A stretch of DNA of 64,000 nucleotides. It comes from Pseudaquabacterium pictum (lineage in GTDB: Bacteria > Pseudomonadota > Gammaproteobacteria > Burkholderiales > Burkholderiaceae_C). Position numbers and translations under genes: made by a program. The notes under the pieces were generated by a model. The model had not been told where the DNA came from. It saw only the letters and a list, made by a program, of their open reading frames with translations, and ran no database searches. The stretch is taken from assembly GCF_005403045.1 (NCBI RefSeq), contig NZ_BJCL01000001.1, forward strand, positions 310,001-374,000, read 5' to 3'. Below are positions 54,173 to 62,989 of the stretch, one piece after another. How positions within the stretch are numbered: the stretch's first letter is position 1; every line of letters begins with the position of its first letter.

Positions 54173-55399
54173 ATGTTTGCCGAACCCTCTGCCCGCACCC
54201 AGGACCTGCTCGACCGCATGCGGGCCTTCTACGACGCGCACATCTACCCGAACGAGGCGCGCCACCACGAAGAGCTGCACCACCGCCGCCGGGCCGACAC
54301 TCAGTGGGAGCCGCTGGACCTGATCGAGGAACTCAAGCCCAAGGCCCGCGCCGCCGGCCTGTGGAACCTGTTCCTGCCGCACAGCCACCGCGCACCCGAG
54401 GGCCTGTCGAACCTGGACTACGCGCCGCTGTGCGAGCAGATGGGCCGGGTGATGTGGTCGTCCGAGGTCTTCAACTGCAATGCGCCGGACACCGGCAACA
54501 TGGAGACCATCGAGCGCTACGGCACCGAGGCCCAGAAGGACCAGTGGCTGGAGCCGCTGCTGCGCGGCGAGATCCGCTCGGCCTTCCTGATGACCGAGCC
54601 GGCGGTGGCCTCGTCGGACGCCACCAACATCCAGTGCAGCATCCGCCGGGAGGGCGACGAATACGTCATCAACGGCCGCAAGTGGTGGTCGTCCGGCGCC
54701 GGCGTCAGCAACTGCGCGATCTTCATCCTGATGGGCAAGACCGACCCGGACGGCCCGCGCCACAGCCAGCAGAGCATGGTGCTGGTGCCGCGCAACACCC
54801 CGGGCGTGACGGTGCTGCGGCCGATGCATGTGTTCGGCTACGACGACGCGCCGCACGGCCACATGGAGATCGTGCTGGAGAACGTGCGGGTGCCGGCCAG
54901 CAACATCCTGCTGGGCGAGGGCCGTGGCTTCGAAATCGCACAGGGCCGCCTCGGCCCCGGCCGCATCCACCACTGCATGCGCAGCATCGGCGCCGCAGAG
55001 CGGGCGCTGGAGCTGATGTGCAAGCGTCTCTCGGGCCGCATCGCCTTCGGCAAGCCGCTGTCGCAGCAGAGCGTGTGGGCCGAGCGCATTGCCGAGAGCC
55101 GCTGCATGATCGACCAGGCCCGGCTGCTGACGCTGAACGCCGCCCACCGCATGGACGTGGTGGGCAACAAGGTGGCCAAGGCCGACATCGCGATGATCAA
55201 GGTGGTGGCGCCCAACATGAGCTGCAAGGTGGTGGACTGGGCCATCCAGGCCCACGGCGCCGCCGGCGTGAGCCAGGACACCTGGCTGGCCGAGGCCTAT
55301 GCCCACCAGCGCACCGTGCGCATCGTCGACGGCCCGGACGAGGTGCACCGCAATGCGATTGCCAAGATCGAACTCGGCAAGTACGCCCCGGCGAAGTGA
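54173..55399 (+). CDS. acyl-CoA dehydrogenase, ACAD10/11-like
   Basis: ATG 54173 gives 408 residues. FAD-binding [20 protein letters not shown] near residue 140, [11 protein letters not shown] near residue 166 and the C-terminal [17 protein letters not shown] near residue 383 are typical of the ACAD10/11 group, which handles long, branched or 4-hydroxy acids. It is the third acyl-CoA dehydrogenase in the window and of a third subtype. It is divergent from acetyl-CoA acetyltransferase and probably monocistronic. Substrate range cannot be read from sequence. Confidence 0.92.
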   Translation: MFAEPSARTQDLLDRMRAFYDAHIYPNEARHHEELHHRRRADTQWEPLDLIEELKPKARAAGLWNLFLPHSHRAPEGLSNLDYAPLCEQMGRVMWSSEVFNCNAPDTGNMETIERYGTEAQKDQWLEPLLRGEIRSAFLMTEPAVASSDATNIQCSIRREGDEYVINGRKWWSSGAGVSNCAIFILMGKTDPDGPRHSQQSMVLVPRNTPGVTVLRPMHVFGYDDAPHGHMEIVLENVRVPASNILLGEGRGFEIAQGRLGPGRIHHCMRSIGAAERALELMCKRLSGRIAFGKPLSQQSVWAERIAESRCMIDQARLLTLNAAHRMDVVGNKVAKADIAMIKVVAPNMSCKVVDWAIQAHGAAGVSQDTWLAEAYAHQRTVRIVDGPDEVHRNAIAKIELGKYAPAK

Positions 55400-55414
55400 A
55401 GCGCCGCGGCCGGT

Positions 55415-56071
55415 TTAGAACAGGCTGGCCGCCAGGTTGATGGCCAGCGCCAGCACCGCGGTGTTGAAGGCGAACGACAGCAGCGCCTGCGCCAGCACCA
55501 GCAGGCGCATCCCGGGCGTGGTGATGGCCACGTCCGAGGTCTGCGCCGTGGCGCCGATGGTGAAGGACAGGTACAGGAAGTCGGCATAGCCGGGTTCGAA
55601 CCGGTCGTCGGCACCCGGAAACTGCAGCCCGCCGCCGCCCGGCCTGTGGAAGTGGCTGGCGTAGCTGAGCGCAAACACCGTGGGCAGCAGCAGCCAGCCG
55701 CCCACCACGGTGCTGGCCGCCAGCAGCACATGCGGCAGGGCGTGGGCCCCGCCCGGTGCCTTCGCCGCGGCCAGTTCCACCACCGTGCCCACCAGGCTCA
55801 CCACCGTCGCCAAGATCACCAGCACCAGCACCGTGCGGGCACTGTCGGCCTGCTGGTCGACCACCCGGCGCAGGTGGCCGCTGCCGGCGCGGTGCATCAT
55901 CCAGGCCACCAGGGCCAGATAGAGCCAGACCGCCAGGTTCCAGCCGGCCAGGGCGCGTTGCAGGCCGCCCCAGTCGGCGGGCAGCAGCAGGGCGACACCG
56001 GCACCCACCGCCACCGCCGTGGCCAGCCGCACATGGGCGCGCAGGTGGCGCTGCAGCGGGTGGCGCGGCAC
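55415..56071 (-). CDS. DUF1345 family membrane protein
   Basis: The product is 218 residues with about five to six hydrophobic segments. The block PGYADFLYLSFTIGATAQTSDV near residue 160 is the conserved signature of DUF1345. Some relatives have been compared with the pore region of potassium channels because of the re-entrant-looking FTIGAT piece; that is speculative. The protein sits in the inner membrane. It is 17 bases downstream of the flavin reductase gene on the same strand, so the two may be co-transcribed without an obvious functional link. Confidence 0.88.
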   Translation of the reverse strand: MPRHPLQRHLRAHVRLATAVAVGAGVALLLPADWGGLQRALAGWNLAVWLYLALVAWMMHRAGSGHLRRVVDQQADSARTVLVLVILATVVSLVGTVVELAAAKAPGGAHALPHVLLAASTVVGGWLLLPTVFALSYASHFHRPGGGGLQFPGADDRFEPGYADFLYLSFTIGATAQTSDVAITTPGMRLLVLAQALLSFAFNTAVLALAINLAASLF

Positions 56072-56088
56072 GGGTTGGCGGGCAGGAA

Positions 56089-56757
56089 TCAGCGGTAGAC
56101 GCCGTCCCAGGGCCCGGGCTGCACGTCTGCACGCTGGCCATCGGCGCTGGCCGTCGGCCGGTTCAGCGTGAACATCGATTCGGGGCTGACGACCGCATAG
56201 TCCATGTAGCCCAGCCGGGCCAGCGGCCGCATTGCGCCGGTGTCGACGATGCCGTTGCGGATGTACTGGTCATCGATGTAGACCGCCACCACCTCGCCGA
56301 TCACCATGGTGTAGGGTACACCGCCCTTGCCCTCGGGCAGGGGCAGTTCGATCGTCTTCCACAGCCGGCATTCGAAGGCGGCCGGCGCCTGGGCCACCCG
56401 CGGCGGCTTGACCAGCATCGACGGCGCCGCGTCCAGCCCGGCCAGGCCGAATTCGCTGACGCCCGGCGCCACCGGCGCCGAGCTGAGGTTCATCGCATCG
56501 GTCAGCGCCTGGTTGGCGATGGAGCAGGTGAACTCGCCATTGGCCAGGATGTTGCGCAGCGAATCCTTGGTGCCACCGGAGCTGAACATCACCATCGGCG
56601 GCCGGTCGCTGATGGCATTGAAGAAGCTGTAGGGGGCCAGGTTGGGCACGCCGGCGGCATCGACGGTGCCGATCCAGCCGATCGGCCGCGGCACGGCCAG
56701 GGCCTTGAACGGATCATGGGCCAGGCCCGGGGCGCGGGCGGAGGTGGGGTAGTGCAT
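56089..56757 (-). CDS. flavin reductase family FMN-binding protein
   Basis: ATG 56757 gives 222 residues. The family pattern is PRPIGWIGTVDAAGVPNLAP near residue 23, YSFFNAISDRPPMVMFSS near residue 42 and EFTCSIANQ near residue 74. These FMN-binding split-barrel proteins reduce flavin with NAD(P)H or act as small oxidoreductases. They often sit in aromatic-degradation loci. The LysR gene starts 95 bases away in the opposite direction, so this gene is its first candidate target. A 16-bp palindrome lies between them. Confidence 0.88.
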   Translation of the reverse strand: MHYPTSARAPGLAHDPFKALAVPRPIGWIGTVDAAGVPNLAPYSFFNAISDRPPMVMFSSGGTKDSLRNILANGEFTCSIANQALTDAMNLSSAPVAPGVSEFGLAGLDAAPSMLVKPPRVAQAPAAFECRLWKTIELPLPEGKGGVPYTMVIGEVVAVYIDDQYIRNGIVDTGAMRPLARLGYMDYAVVSPESMFTLNRPTASADGQRADVQPGPWDGVYR

Positions 56758-56790
56758 GGTGGGGCTGGGCAGGTGGCAACGGCGCAGTAT

Positions 56791-56806
56791 CGGCCGGCGC
56801 CGGCCG
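56791..56806. promoter_or_regulatory. 16-bp perfect palindrome between LysR and flavin reductase genes
   Basis: CGGCCGGCGCCGGCCG reads the same on both strands and is centred in the 95-base divergent gap. A LysR-type regulator often binds such a position, but pure G+C palindromes also arise by chance in this genome. Confidence 0.35.
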
Positions 56807-56852
56807 GGGTGGCGTCCGCTGCCGGACAATCCCGGGCAACGCACCGGCCGCC

Positions 56853-57791
56853 ATGAACTTCAAGCAACTCGAATCCTTCGTGCATGTGGCCGAGCTGGGC
56901 AGCTTCAGCAAGGCCGCGCTGGTGCTCGACATCGCCCAGCCGGCGCTCAGCCGCCAGGTGCGCGCGCTGGAGACCGACCTGCGCGAGACCCTGCTGCTGC
57001 GCAACGGCCGCGGCGTGGTGCTGACCGAGGCCGGCCAGCGGCTGTACGAGCATGGCCGCAACCTGCTGCAGGCCCTGGCCCAGGCCGAGGCCGACATGGG
57101 CGGCGCGCGCGATGAGCCGCTGGGCCGCATCACCATCGGCCTGCCGCCCAGCGTGGGCCGCCAGCTGACGCTGCCGCTGATCGATGGCTTCCAGCGCCGC
57201 TGCCCGCGGGCACGGCTGGCCATCGTCGAGGGCCTGTCCAGCCACATCACCGAATGGATCAGCACCGGCCGGGTGGACGCCGGCCTTCTCTACAACCCCG
57301 AGCCGCAGCCGGCACTGGAAATCACGCCGGTGATCGAGGAGGCGCTGTGCCTGGTCTCGCCAATGGGACTGGGAGGGCAGGGGGGGCACGGCGCCAGCAG
57401 TGCCGCACTGCCGCTGGCCGATCTGCCGAATCACCCGCTGATCGTGCCCGAGCGCAGCCACGCCATCCGCAAGCTGCTGGAGACCCGGGCGCTGCTGGCC
57501 GGGCTGAAGCTGGACATCGCCTGGGAGGTGAGCAGCATCGCCGCCATCATCGACCTGGTGTGTGCCGGCTACGGCCATGCGGTGCTGCATGCCAGCGCGG
57601 TGTCGGCCTCCGGCCGGGCCGACGCCTTGCGGGTACGCCCGCTGGTGCAGCCCAGCCTGCACAGCATGCTGTGCCTGGCGGTGTCGGCCCGGCAGCGGCC
57701 CAGCCCGCTGGTGCGCGCCACCACCGCCTTGCTGACCGAGCTGGTGCGGGCGCTGCCGCAGGGCGCGGCGGCCGCGTCGCAGCCGGGGTGA
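56853..57791 (+). CDS. LysR family transcriptional regulator
   Basis: The product is 312 residues. The winged helix-turn-helix is at 1-62 (FKQLESFVHVAELGSFSKAA, then LDIAQPALSRQVRALE), and the co-inducer domain at about 90-300 has GLPPSVGRQLTLPL and PLIVPERSHAIRKLLE. It is divergent from the flavin reductase and lies about 1.7 kb before the lig operon, with DUF427 in between. It may respond to an aromatic acid and govern either set. No clear T-N11-A site was picked out. Confidence 0.93.
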   Translation: MNFKQLESFVHVAELGSFSKAALVLDIAQPALSRQVRALETDLRETLLLRNGRGVVLTEAGQRLYEHGRNLLQALAQAEADMGGARDEPLGRITIGLPPSVGRQLTLPLIDGFQRRCPRARLAIVEGLSSHITEWISTGRVDAGLLYNPEPQPALEITPVIEEALCLVSPMGLGGQGGHGASSAALPLADLPNHPLIVPERSHAIRKLLETRALLAGLKLDIAWEVSSIAAIIDLVCAGYGHAVLHASAVSASGRADALRVRPLVQPSLHSMLCLAVSARQRPSPLVRATTALLTELVRALPQGAAAASQPG

Positions 57792-57839
57792 AGCGGCCTG
57801 GGCGACGATGCGGGCTGGTCCACCCGCTGCGCCACGCCC

Positions 57840-58403
57840 ATGCCGCCATCACCCCCGCCCCCTGACTGGCTGCAGGCCGCCCGTGACGCCTGGGCTTGGC
57901 GCGGTCAGCAGCGGCCGCCGTTCGCCGTGGTGCCCGGGCCGGGCCAGGTGTCGGTGTGGGACTTTCCACGGCCGCCCCGGCTGGCGCCGGACACCCGCGA
58001 GGTGGTGCTGCGCTGGGGCACGCTGGAGGTGGCGCGCACGCGCCGCGCCCTCTGTGTCCTGGAAACCGCCCACCCGCCCAGCTTCTACCTGCCCTGGGCC
58101 GATGTCGCGCGGCACTTGCTGCAGCCGGCGGGCGGCGGCTCGTATTGCGAGTGGAAGGGCCCGGCACGGTACTGGAACCTGGTCGACGGCGGCCGTCAGC
58201 TGCCCGGCGTGGCCTGGAGTTACCCGCAGCCGCTGGCCGGCGCCGAGGCACTGGCCGACCGGGTGGCGTTCTACCTCGGCGCCTTGTCCGGGACCATCGA
58301 CGGCCAACCGTTGCGACCGCAGCCAGGCGGTTTCTACGGCGGCTGGATCACGCCCGAGCTGGTCGGCCCGTTCAAGGGCGCGCCGGGCAGCGAAGGCTGG
58401 TGA
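57840..58403 (+). CDS. DUF427 domain protein
   Basis: The product is 187 residues. The DUF427 core is visible in RWGTLEVARTRRALCVLETA, HPPSFYLPWADV and YCEWKGPARYWNLVDGGR, followed by GVAWSYPQP and a C-terminal GGFYGGWITPE. The fold is a small beta-tent. No enzymatic role is established. It begins 49 bases after the LysR stop on the same strand. The pocket-like Trp and Glu residues suggest small-molecule binding. Function unknown. Confidence 0.88.
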   Translation: MPPSPPPPDWLQAARDAWAWRGQQRPPFAVVPGPGQVSVWDFPRPPRLAPDTREVVLRWGTLEVARTRRALCVLETAHPPSFYLPWADVARHLLQPAGGGSYCEWKGPARYWNLVDGGRQLPGVAWSYPQPLAGAEALADRVAFYLGALSGTIDGQPLRPQPGGFYGGWITPELVGPFKGAPGSEGW

Positions 58404-58411
58404 CGGGGCAC

Positions 58412-58438
58412 TGGCTTCAAGCCATGCCACAAAGGCAT
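58412..58438. promoter_or_regulatory. tandem small palindromes upstream of the lig operon
   Basis: TGGCTT-c-AAGCCA (58412-58424) and ATGCC-acaaa-GGCAT (58424-58438) abut each other about 80 bases before the ModA-like ATG, in the 117-base gap where the operon promoter should be. They are candidate operators, perhaps for the LysR protein at 56853. Confidence 0.4.
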
Positions 58439-58520
58439 AGCAGCTAGAGCCAGCAATGCCTGGGTGGTTGGTGCGCCCGCGCCCAGAATCGGCGCAGCGC
58501 ACCCATCCCCAACGCATGCC

Positions 58521-59222
58521 ATGGCCCAGACCCCGCCCGCCCCGCTGAACGGCATCTCATCGATGGCCACCCGCCAGCTGCTGGCCGAGCTGCTGGCGCA
58601 GTGGCAGGCGCAGGGCGGGCAGCCGGTGGCGATGACCTCGGTGGGCGGCGTGGATGCCGCCAAGCGGGTGGCGGCGGGCGAGGCCTTCGATGTGGTGGTG
58701 CTGGCATCCGACGCCATTGACACCCTGCTGGCGGCGGGCCACCTGTTGCCCGGCAGCCGGGTCGATCTGGTGCAGTCGGCCGTGGCCGTGGCGGTGCCGG
58801 CCGGCGCGCCGCAGCCCGACATCGGCAGTGAAGCCGCGCTGCGCGCCGCCGTGCTGGCCGCGCCGACCATCGGCTACTCCACCGGGCCCAGCGGCACCCA
58901 GCTGCTGAAGCTGTTCGAACGCTGGGGCCTCACCGACCATCTGCAGGGCCGGCTGGTGCAGGCCCGCGCCGGCGTGCCGGTGGGCAGCCTGGTGGCCAGC
59001 GGCGAAGTGGCGCTGGGCTTCCAGCAGCGCAGCGAGCTGATCGGCCTGGCCGGCATCCAGCTGCTGGGCGACCTGCCGGCGCCGGTGCAGATCGACACCA
59101 TCTTCTCAGGCGCCGTAGCCGCCACCAGCCAGCAGGCCGACGCCGTGCGCGCGCTGCTGGCCTGGCTGGCGTCACCCGACACCGCGGCTGCCAAGCAGCG
59201 CCACGGCATGGCCGCCGCCTGA
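58521..59222 (+). CDS. ModA-like substrate-binding protein without signal peptide
   Basis: ATG 58521 gives 233 residues. The fold resembles the type II binding proteins of the molybdate/ModA group: LNGISSMATRQLLAELLAQW, VGGVDAAKRVAAGEAFDVVV, GYSTGPSGTQLLKLFERWG and GEVALGFQQRSELIG. There is no signal peptide, and extending the frame upstream adds only polar residues, so it should stay in the cytoplasm. It precedes ligJ by 28 bases, in the same transcript. A cytosolic binding or sensing role for a pathway metabolite is more likely than molybdate uptake. Confidence 0.8.
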   Translation: MAQTPPAPLNGISSMATRQLLAELLAQWQAQGGQPVAMTSVGGVDAAKRVAAGEAFDVVVLASDAIDTLLAAGHLLPGSRVDLVQSAVAVAVPAGAPQPDIGSEAALRAAVLAAPTIGYSTGPSGTQLLKLFERWGLTDHLQGRLVQARAGVPVGSLVASGEVALGFQQRSELIGLAGIQLLGDLPAPVQIDTIFSGAVAATSQQADAVRALLAWLASPDTAAAKQRHGMAAA

Positions 59223-59250
59223 CCCCCATCCAACGTCACAGGAGACCAAG

Positions 59251-60279
59251 ATGATCATCGACGTGCACGGCCACTACACCACCGCGCCCAAGGCGCTGGA
59301 GACCTGGCGCAATGCGCAGATCGCCGGCATCGCCGACCCCGTGAAGATGCCCAAGGCCGCCGACCTGAAGATCAGCGACGACGAGCTGCGCGAGACCATC
59401 GAGCTGAACCAGCTGGCCAAGATGCGCGAGCGCGGAAGCGACCTCACCATCTTCAGCCCGCGCGCCAGCTTCATGGCCCACCACATCGGTGACTTCCAGG
59501 TCAGCAGCACCTGGGCGGCGATCTGCAACGAGCTGTGCTACCGGGTGAGCCAGCTGTTCCCCGACCACTTCGTGCCCGCCGCCATGCTGCCGCAGAGCCC
59601 CGGCGTGGACCCCGCCACCTGCATCCCCGAGCTGGTGAAGTGCGTGGAGCAATACGGCAACGTCGGCATCAACCTGAACCCGGATCCGTCGGGCGGCCAC
59701 TGGACCAGCCCGCCACTGAGCGACCGCAGCTGGTACCCCATCTACGAGAAGATGGTCGAGTACGACATCCCGGCGATGATCCATGTCAGCACCAGCTGCA
59801 ACGCCTGCTTCCACACCACCGGGGCGCATTACCTGAATGCCGACACCACGGCCTTCATGCAGTGCCTGACCAGCGACCTGTTCAAGGACTTCCCGACGCT
59901 GAAGTTCCTGATTCCCCATGGTGGCGGTGCCGTGCCTTACCACTGGGGCCGCTTCCGCGGCCTGGCGCAGGAGCTGAAGAAGCCCCTGCTGACCGAGCAC
60001 CTGCTGAAGAACATCTTCTTCGACACCTGCGTGTACCACCAGCCCGGCATCGACCTGCTGACCAAGGTGATCCCGGTGGAGAACATCCTGTTTGCCAGCG
60101 AGATGATCGGCGCGGTGCGCGGCATCGACCCCGAGACCGGCTTCTACTACGACGACACCAAGCGGTACATCGAAGCGAGCACGCAACTCAGTGCCGCGCA
60201 GAAGCAGCTGGTCTACGAAGGCAATGCCCGCCGCGTGTTCGGCCGGCTCAACAAGCAGCTCAAGGCCAAGGGCCTTTGA
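59251..60279 (+). CDS. ligJ: 4-oxalomesaconate hydratase
   Basis: The product is 342 residues, equal to known LigJ/PmdE. It is an amidohydrolase-superfamily protein with the metal motif IDVHGHY at residue 3, [20 protein letters not shown] near residue 178, [19 protein letters not shown] near residue 222 and [11 protein letters not shown] near residue 283. It hydrates 4-oxalomesaconate to 4-carboxy-4-hydroxy-2-oxoadipate in the protocatechuate 4,5-cleavage pathway. The order ligJ, ligK, then ligI, ligA parallels the Comamonas pmdEFDAB arrangement, interrupted here by two extra genes. Confidence 0.93.
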   Translation: MIIDVHGHYTTAPKALETWRNAQIAGIADPVKMPKAADLKISDDELRETIELNQLAKMRERGSDLTIFSPRASFMAHHIGDFQVSSTWAAICNELCYRVSQLFPDHFVPAAMLPQSPGVDPATCIPELVKCVEQYGNVGINLNPDPSGGHWTSPPLSDRSWYPIYEKMVEYDIPAMIHVSTSCNACFHTTGAHYLNADTTAFMQCLTSDLFKDFPTLKFLIPHGGGAVPYHWGRFRGLAQELKKPLLTEHLLKNIFFDTCVYHQPGIDLLTKVIPVENILFASEMIGAVRGIDPETGFYYDDTKRYIEASTQLSAAQKQLVYEGNARRVFGRLNKQLKAKGL

Positions 60280-60308
60280 GTTCTCCATCCCACGCAGGAG
60301 CACCCACC

Positions 60309-60992
60309 ATGTACGAACTCGGCGTCGTCTACCGCAACATCACCCGCACCGACGCGGCCACCGCCGACGCACTGGCGTCGCTGGGCAGCGCCACGGTGCA
60401 CGAGGCCATGGGCCGCGTCGGCCTGCTCAAGCCCTACATGCGGCCGATCTATGCCGGCGCACAGGTCAGTGGCACGGCGGTCACCGTGCTGCTGCACCCC
60501 GGTGACAACTGGATGATGCATGTGGTGGCCGAGCAGATCCGCCCCGGCGACATCGTGGTGGCCGCCATCACCGCCGAATGCACCGACGGCTACTTCGGTG
60601 ACCTGCTCGCCACCAGCTTCATCGCCCGTGGCGCCCGTGCCCTGGTCATCGATGCCGGCGTGCGCGATGTCAAGACGCTGACCGAGATGCGCTTCCCGGT
60701 GTGGAGCAAGGCGATCAGCAGCAAGGGCACGATCAAGGCGACCATCGGCTCGGTCAACATCCCGGTGGTGTGCGCCGGCATGCTGGTGACACCGGGCGAC
60801 GTGGTCGTGGCCGACGACGACGGCGTGGTCTGCGTGCCGCGCGCCCTGGCCGCCAAGACGCTGCAGGCCGCCCAGGCCCGCGAGGCCAATGAAGGCGCCA
60901 AGCGCGACCAGCTCGCCCAGGGCGTGCTGGGCCTGGACATGTACAAGATGCGCGAGCCGCTGGCCGCCGCGGGCCTGAAGTACATCGACTGA
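60309..60992 (+). CDS. ligK: 4-carboxy-4-hydroxy-2-oxoadipate aldolase/oxaloacetate decarboxylase
   Basis: ATG 60309 follows CAGGAG. The product is 227 residues, the size of LigK/PmdF/ProA. It has the RraA-like/HMG-CHA aldolase signature: [20 protein letters not shown] near residue 63, [17 protein letters not shown] near residue 85 and [20 protein letters not shown] near residue 113, where Arg and Asp bind substrate and Mg2+. It splits 4-carboxy-4-hydroxy-2-oxoadipate into pyruvate and oxaloacetate. It lies 29 bases after ligJ and 24 before the Bug gene. Confidence 0.93.
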   Translation: MYELGVVYRNITRTDAATADALASLGSATVHEAMGRVGLLKPYMRPIYAGAQVSGTAVTVLLHPGDNWMMHVVAEQIRPGDIVVAAITAECTDGYFGDLLATSFIARGARALVIDAGVRDVKTLTEMRFPVWSKAISSKGTIKATIGSVNIPVVCAGMLVTPGDVVVADDDGVVCVPRALAAKTLQAAQAREANEGAKRDQLAQGVLGLDMYKMREPLAAAGLKYID

Positions 60993-61016
60993 TCCACCTC
61001 CACCGCCAGAGACACC

Positions 61017-62006
61017 ATGCGACGTTCCTTCCTCATCGCGGCCACTGCTTCGGCCAGCCTGCTGGCGCTGGGCACTGCGGCCCAGGCCCAGGCCCACGCC
61101 ACCGACTGGCCGACCAAGACGGTGCGCATCACCACCCCGTTCCCGGCCGGCGCCGGCCCCGATGCCGCGCTGCGCGTGCTGGCCGAAAAGCTGCAGAAGC
61201 GCTGGGGCAAGCCGGTGGTGGTGGAGAACAAGCCCGGCGCCAACGGCTTCATCGCCATCGACGGCTTCAAGCGCGCCACGCCCGACGGGCATGAGCTGAT
61301 CCAGCTCGACAACTCCCACCTCGTGGCCTACCCGCACCTCTTCAAGAAGCTGCCCTACGACCCGGTGAAGGACTTCGAGCAGGTGGCGCCGCTGTTCCGC
61401 ACCTACTTCTTCGTGGCCGTGGGCGCGGGCAGCAAGTACAAGACGGTGGGCGAGATCATGGCCGACGCCAAGGCCAACCCGGGCAAGCTGAACTACGGCA
61501 GCTGGAGCGTGGGCAACCCGGTGCACCTGGGCTCGGCCCTGCTGGAGGCCATGACCGGCACCGAGATGCAGCACGTCATCTACAAGGAGACGTCGATGCT
61601 CTACACCGCCGTGGCCACCGGCGAGATGAACTGGTCGCTGGGCTCGCTGGCCACCGCCGGCGCGCTGCAGAAGGGCGGCAAGATCAAGTTCATCGCGGTC
61701 ACCGCACCCAAGCGCCATCCGGCCTTCCCCGACGTGCCCACGGTGGCCGAATCGGGCGGACCGGCCGGCTACGAGATGACCGGCTGGACCACCCTGGCCA
61801 CGCCGCCGGGCCTGCCCAAGGCAGTGGCCGAGAAGATCCAGAAGGATGTCGACGCCGCACTGGCCGAGCCCGACATGGCGCAGCGCTTCGCCGCCTTCGG
61901 CTACGAGGCCTTCCCGGTCACCCGCGAGCAGTTCAAGGCCTTCATCGGCGCCGAGTCGGTCAAGTACGCCGACGTGATCAAGCGCGCCAAGGCCAGCCTC
62001 GACTGA
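61017..62006 (+). CDS. Bug-family substrate-binding receptor in lig operon
   Basis: The product is 329 residues with a signal peptide at about 1-25 (TAAQAQA). Bug features are TDWPTKTVRITTPFPAGAGP, PVVVENKPGANGFIAIDGFK, LPYDPVKDFEQVAPLF and FPDVPTVAESGGPAGYEM. It should bind its ligand in the periplasm. Co-transcription with ligJ, ligK and ligI suggests protocatechuate, a related aromatic acid or a ring-cleavage product. TctA/TctB membrane partners are not in the window. The stop overlaps the next ATG by one base. Confidence 0.92.
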   Translation: MRRSFLIAATASASLLALGTAAQAQAHATDWPTKTVRITTPFPAGAGPDAALRVLAEKLQKRWGKPVVVENKPGANGFIAIDGFKRATPDGHELIQLDNSHLVAYPHLFKKLPYDPVKDFEQVAPLFRTYFFVAVGAGSKYKTVGEIMADAKANPGKLNYGSWSVGNPVHLGSALLEAMTGTEMQHVIYKETSMLYTAVATGEMNWSLGSLATAGALQKGGKIKFIAVTAPKRHPAFPDVPTVAESGGPAGYEMTGWTTLATPPGLPKAVAEKIQKDVDAALAEPDMAQRFAAFGYEAFPVTREQFKAFIGAESVKYADVIKRAKASLD

Positions 62007-62986
62007 TGGCGGTTGCAGCGATGACCCACGCCGCCACCACCGAGCCCCAGCGCTGGCAGGTCGGCCTCGTCGGCTATGGCGAGGTGGGCCACATCCTGGC
62101 CGAGGACCTGCGCGCCCAGGGCGTGGCCGTGGCCGCCTGGGACCTGAAGCTGGCCAGCCCGGCCAGTGCCGCGCCGCTACGGGCGCACGCCGGCGCCCAC
62201 GGCGTGCAGCTGGCCACATCCGCCGCGGCCTTGGCCGCCGGGGTCGACCTGATCGTCAGTGCCGTCACCGCCAGCCAGGCCGTGCCGGTGGCGGCCGATT
62301 GCGCACCTGCGATCCAGCCCGGCGCCTTCTTCCTCGACTTCAACTCCGCCTCGCCAGGCGCCAAGCAGCGCGCCGCCGCGCTGGTCGACGGGGCAGGGGG
62401 CCGGTACGTGGAAGGCGCGGTGATGACCAGCATCCCGCCCTACCGCATCCGCGTGCCCCTGCTGCTGGGAGGCGGCCTGGCCGCCACGCTGGCACCACTG
62501 CTCAACGCCCTGGGTTTCGATGCGAAGGTCGCGAGTGACCGCCTCGGCGTGGCCAGCGCCACCAAGATGTGCCGCAGCGTGATGATCAAGGGCCTGGAGG
62601 CCATGGTCATCGAGAGCTTCACCACCGCGCGCTTCTACGGTGTGGAGGACGCCGTGCTGGCCAGCCTGCACGAGACCTTCCCGGGCATCGATTGGGAGAA
62701 GCAGGGCGCCTATTTCTTCCAGCGGGTGATCGAGCACGGCCGCCGGCGCAGCGAGGAAGTGCGCGAGGTGGCCGAGACGGTGCGCGAGGCCGGCCTCGTG
62801 CCGCACAGCGCCACTGGCACCGCCGAGCGCCAGGCCCACATCGCCGACCTGGCCGACGCCGGCGTGTTCGGAACCAAGGGCGCACCGGGCTTCGCCCGCA
62901 GCGCCGACTGGCGCATAGAGGCCGACCGCATCCTGGAGGCTGCGGTTGCCGACCGCCTGCTGGCGGCCACCCGCAATAAGGACTGA
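62006..62986 (+). CDS. NAD(P)-dependent oxidoreductase with DUF1932 domain
   Basis: The product is 326 residues. The Rossmann motif GLVGYGEVG is near residue 20. After a 6-phosphogluconate-dehydrogenase-like region (DLIVSAVTASQAVPVA, FLDFNSASPG), the C-terminal domain from about residue 195 matches DUF1932 (ATKMCRSVMIKGLEAMVIES). It is not of the Gfo/Idh/MocA type, so it is not LigC. Within the lig operon, between the Bug receptor and ligI, it probably oxidises or reduces a pathway-related hydroxy or keto acid. The reaction is unknown. An in-frame ATG at codon 6 is also possible. Confidence 0.85.
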   Translation: MAVAAMTHAATTEPQRWQVGLVGYGEVGHILAEDLRAQGVAVAAWDLKLASPASAAPLRAHAGAHGVQLATSAAALAAGVDLIVSAVTASQAVPVAADCAPAIQPGAFFLDFNSASPGAKQRAAALVDGAGGRYVEGAVMTSIPPYRIRVPLLLGGGLAATLAPLLNALGFDAKVASDRLGVASATKMCRSVMIKGLEAMVIESFTTARFYGVEDAVLASLHETFPGIDWEKQGAYFFQRVIEHGRRRSEEVREVAETVREAGLVPHSATGTAERQAHIADLADAGVFGTKGAPGFARSADWRIEADRILEAAVADRLLAATRNKD

Positions 62987-62989
62987 CCG

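Noticed and set aside
62006-62986. LigC (CHMS dehydrogenase)
   Set aside because: The sequence is 6-phosphogluconate-dehydrogenase-like with a DUF1932 C-terminus, not the Gfo/Idh/MocA family of LigC.
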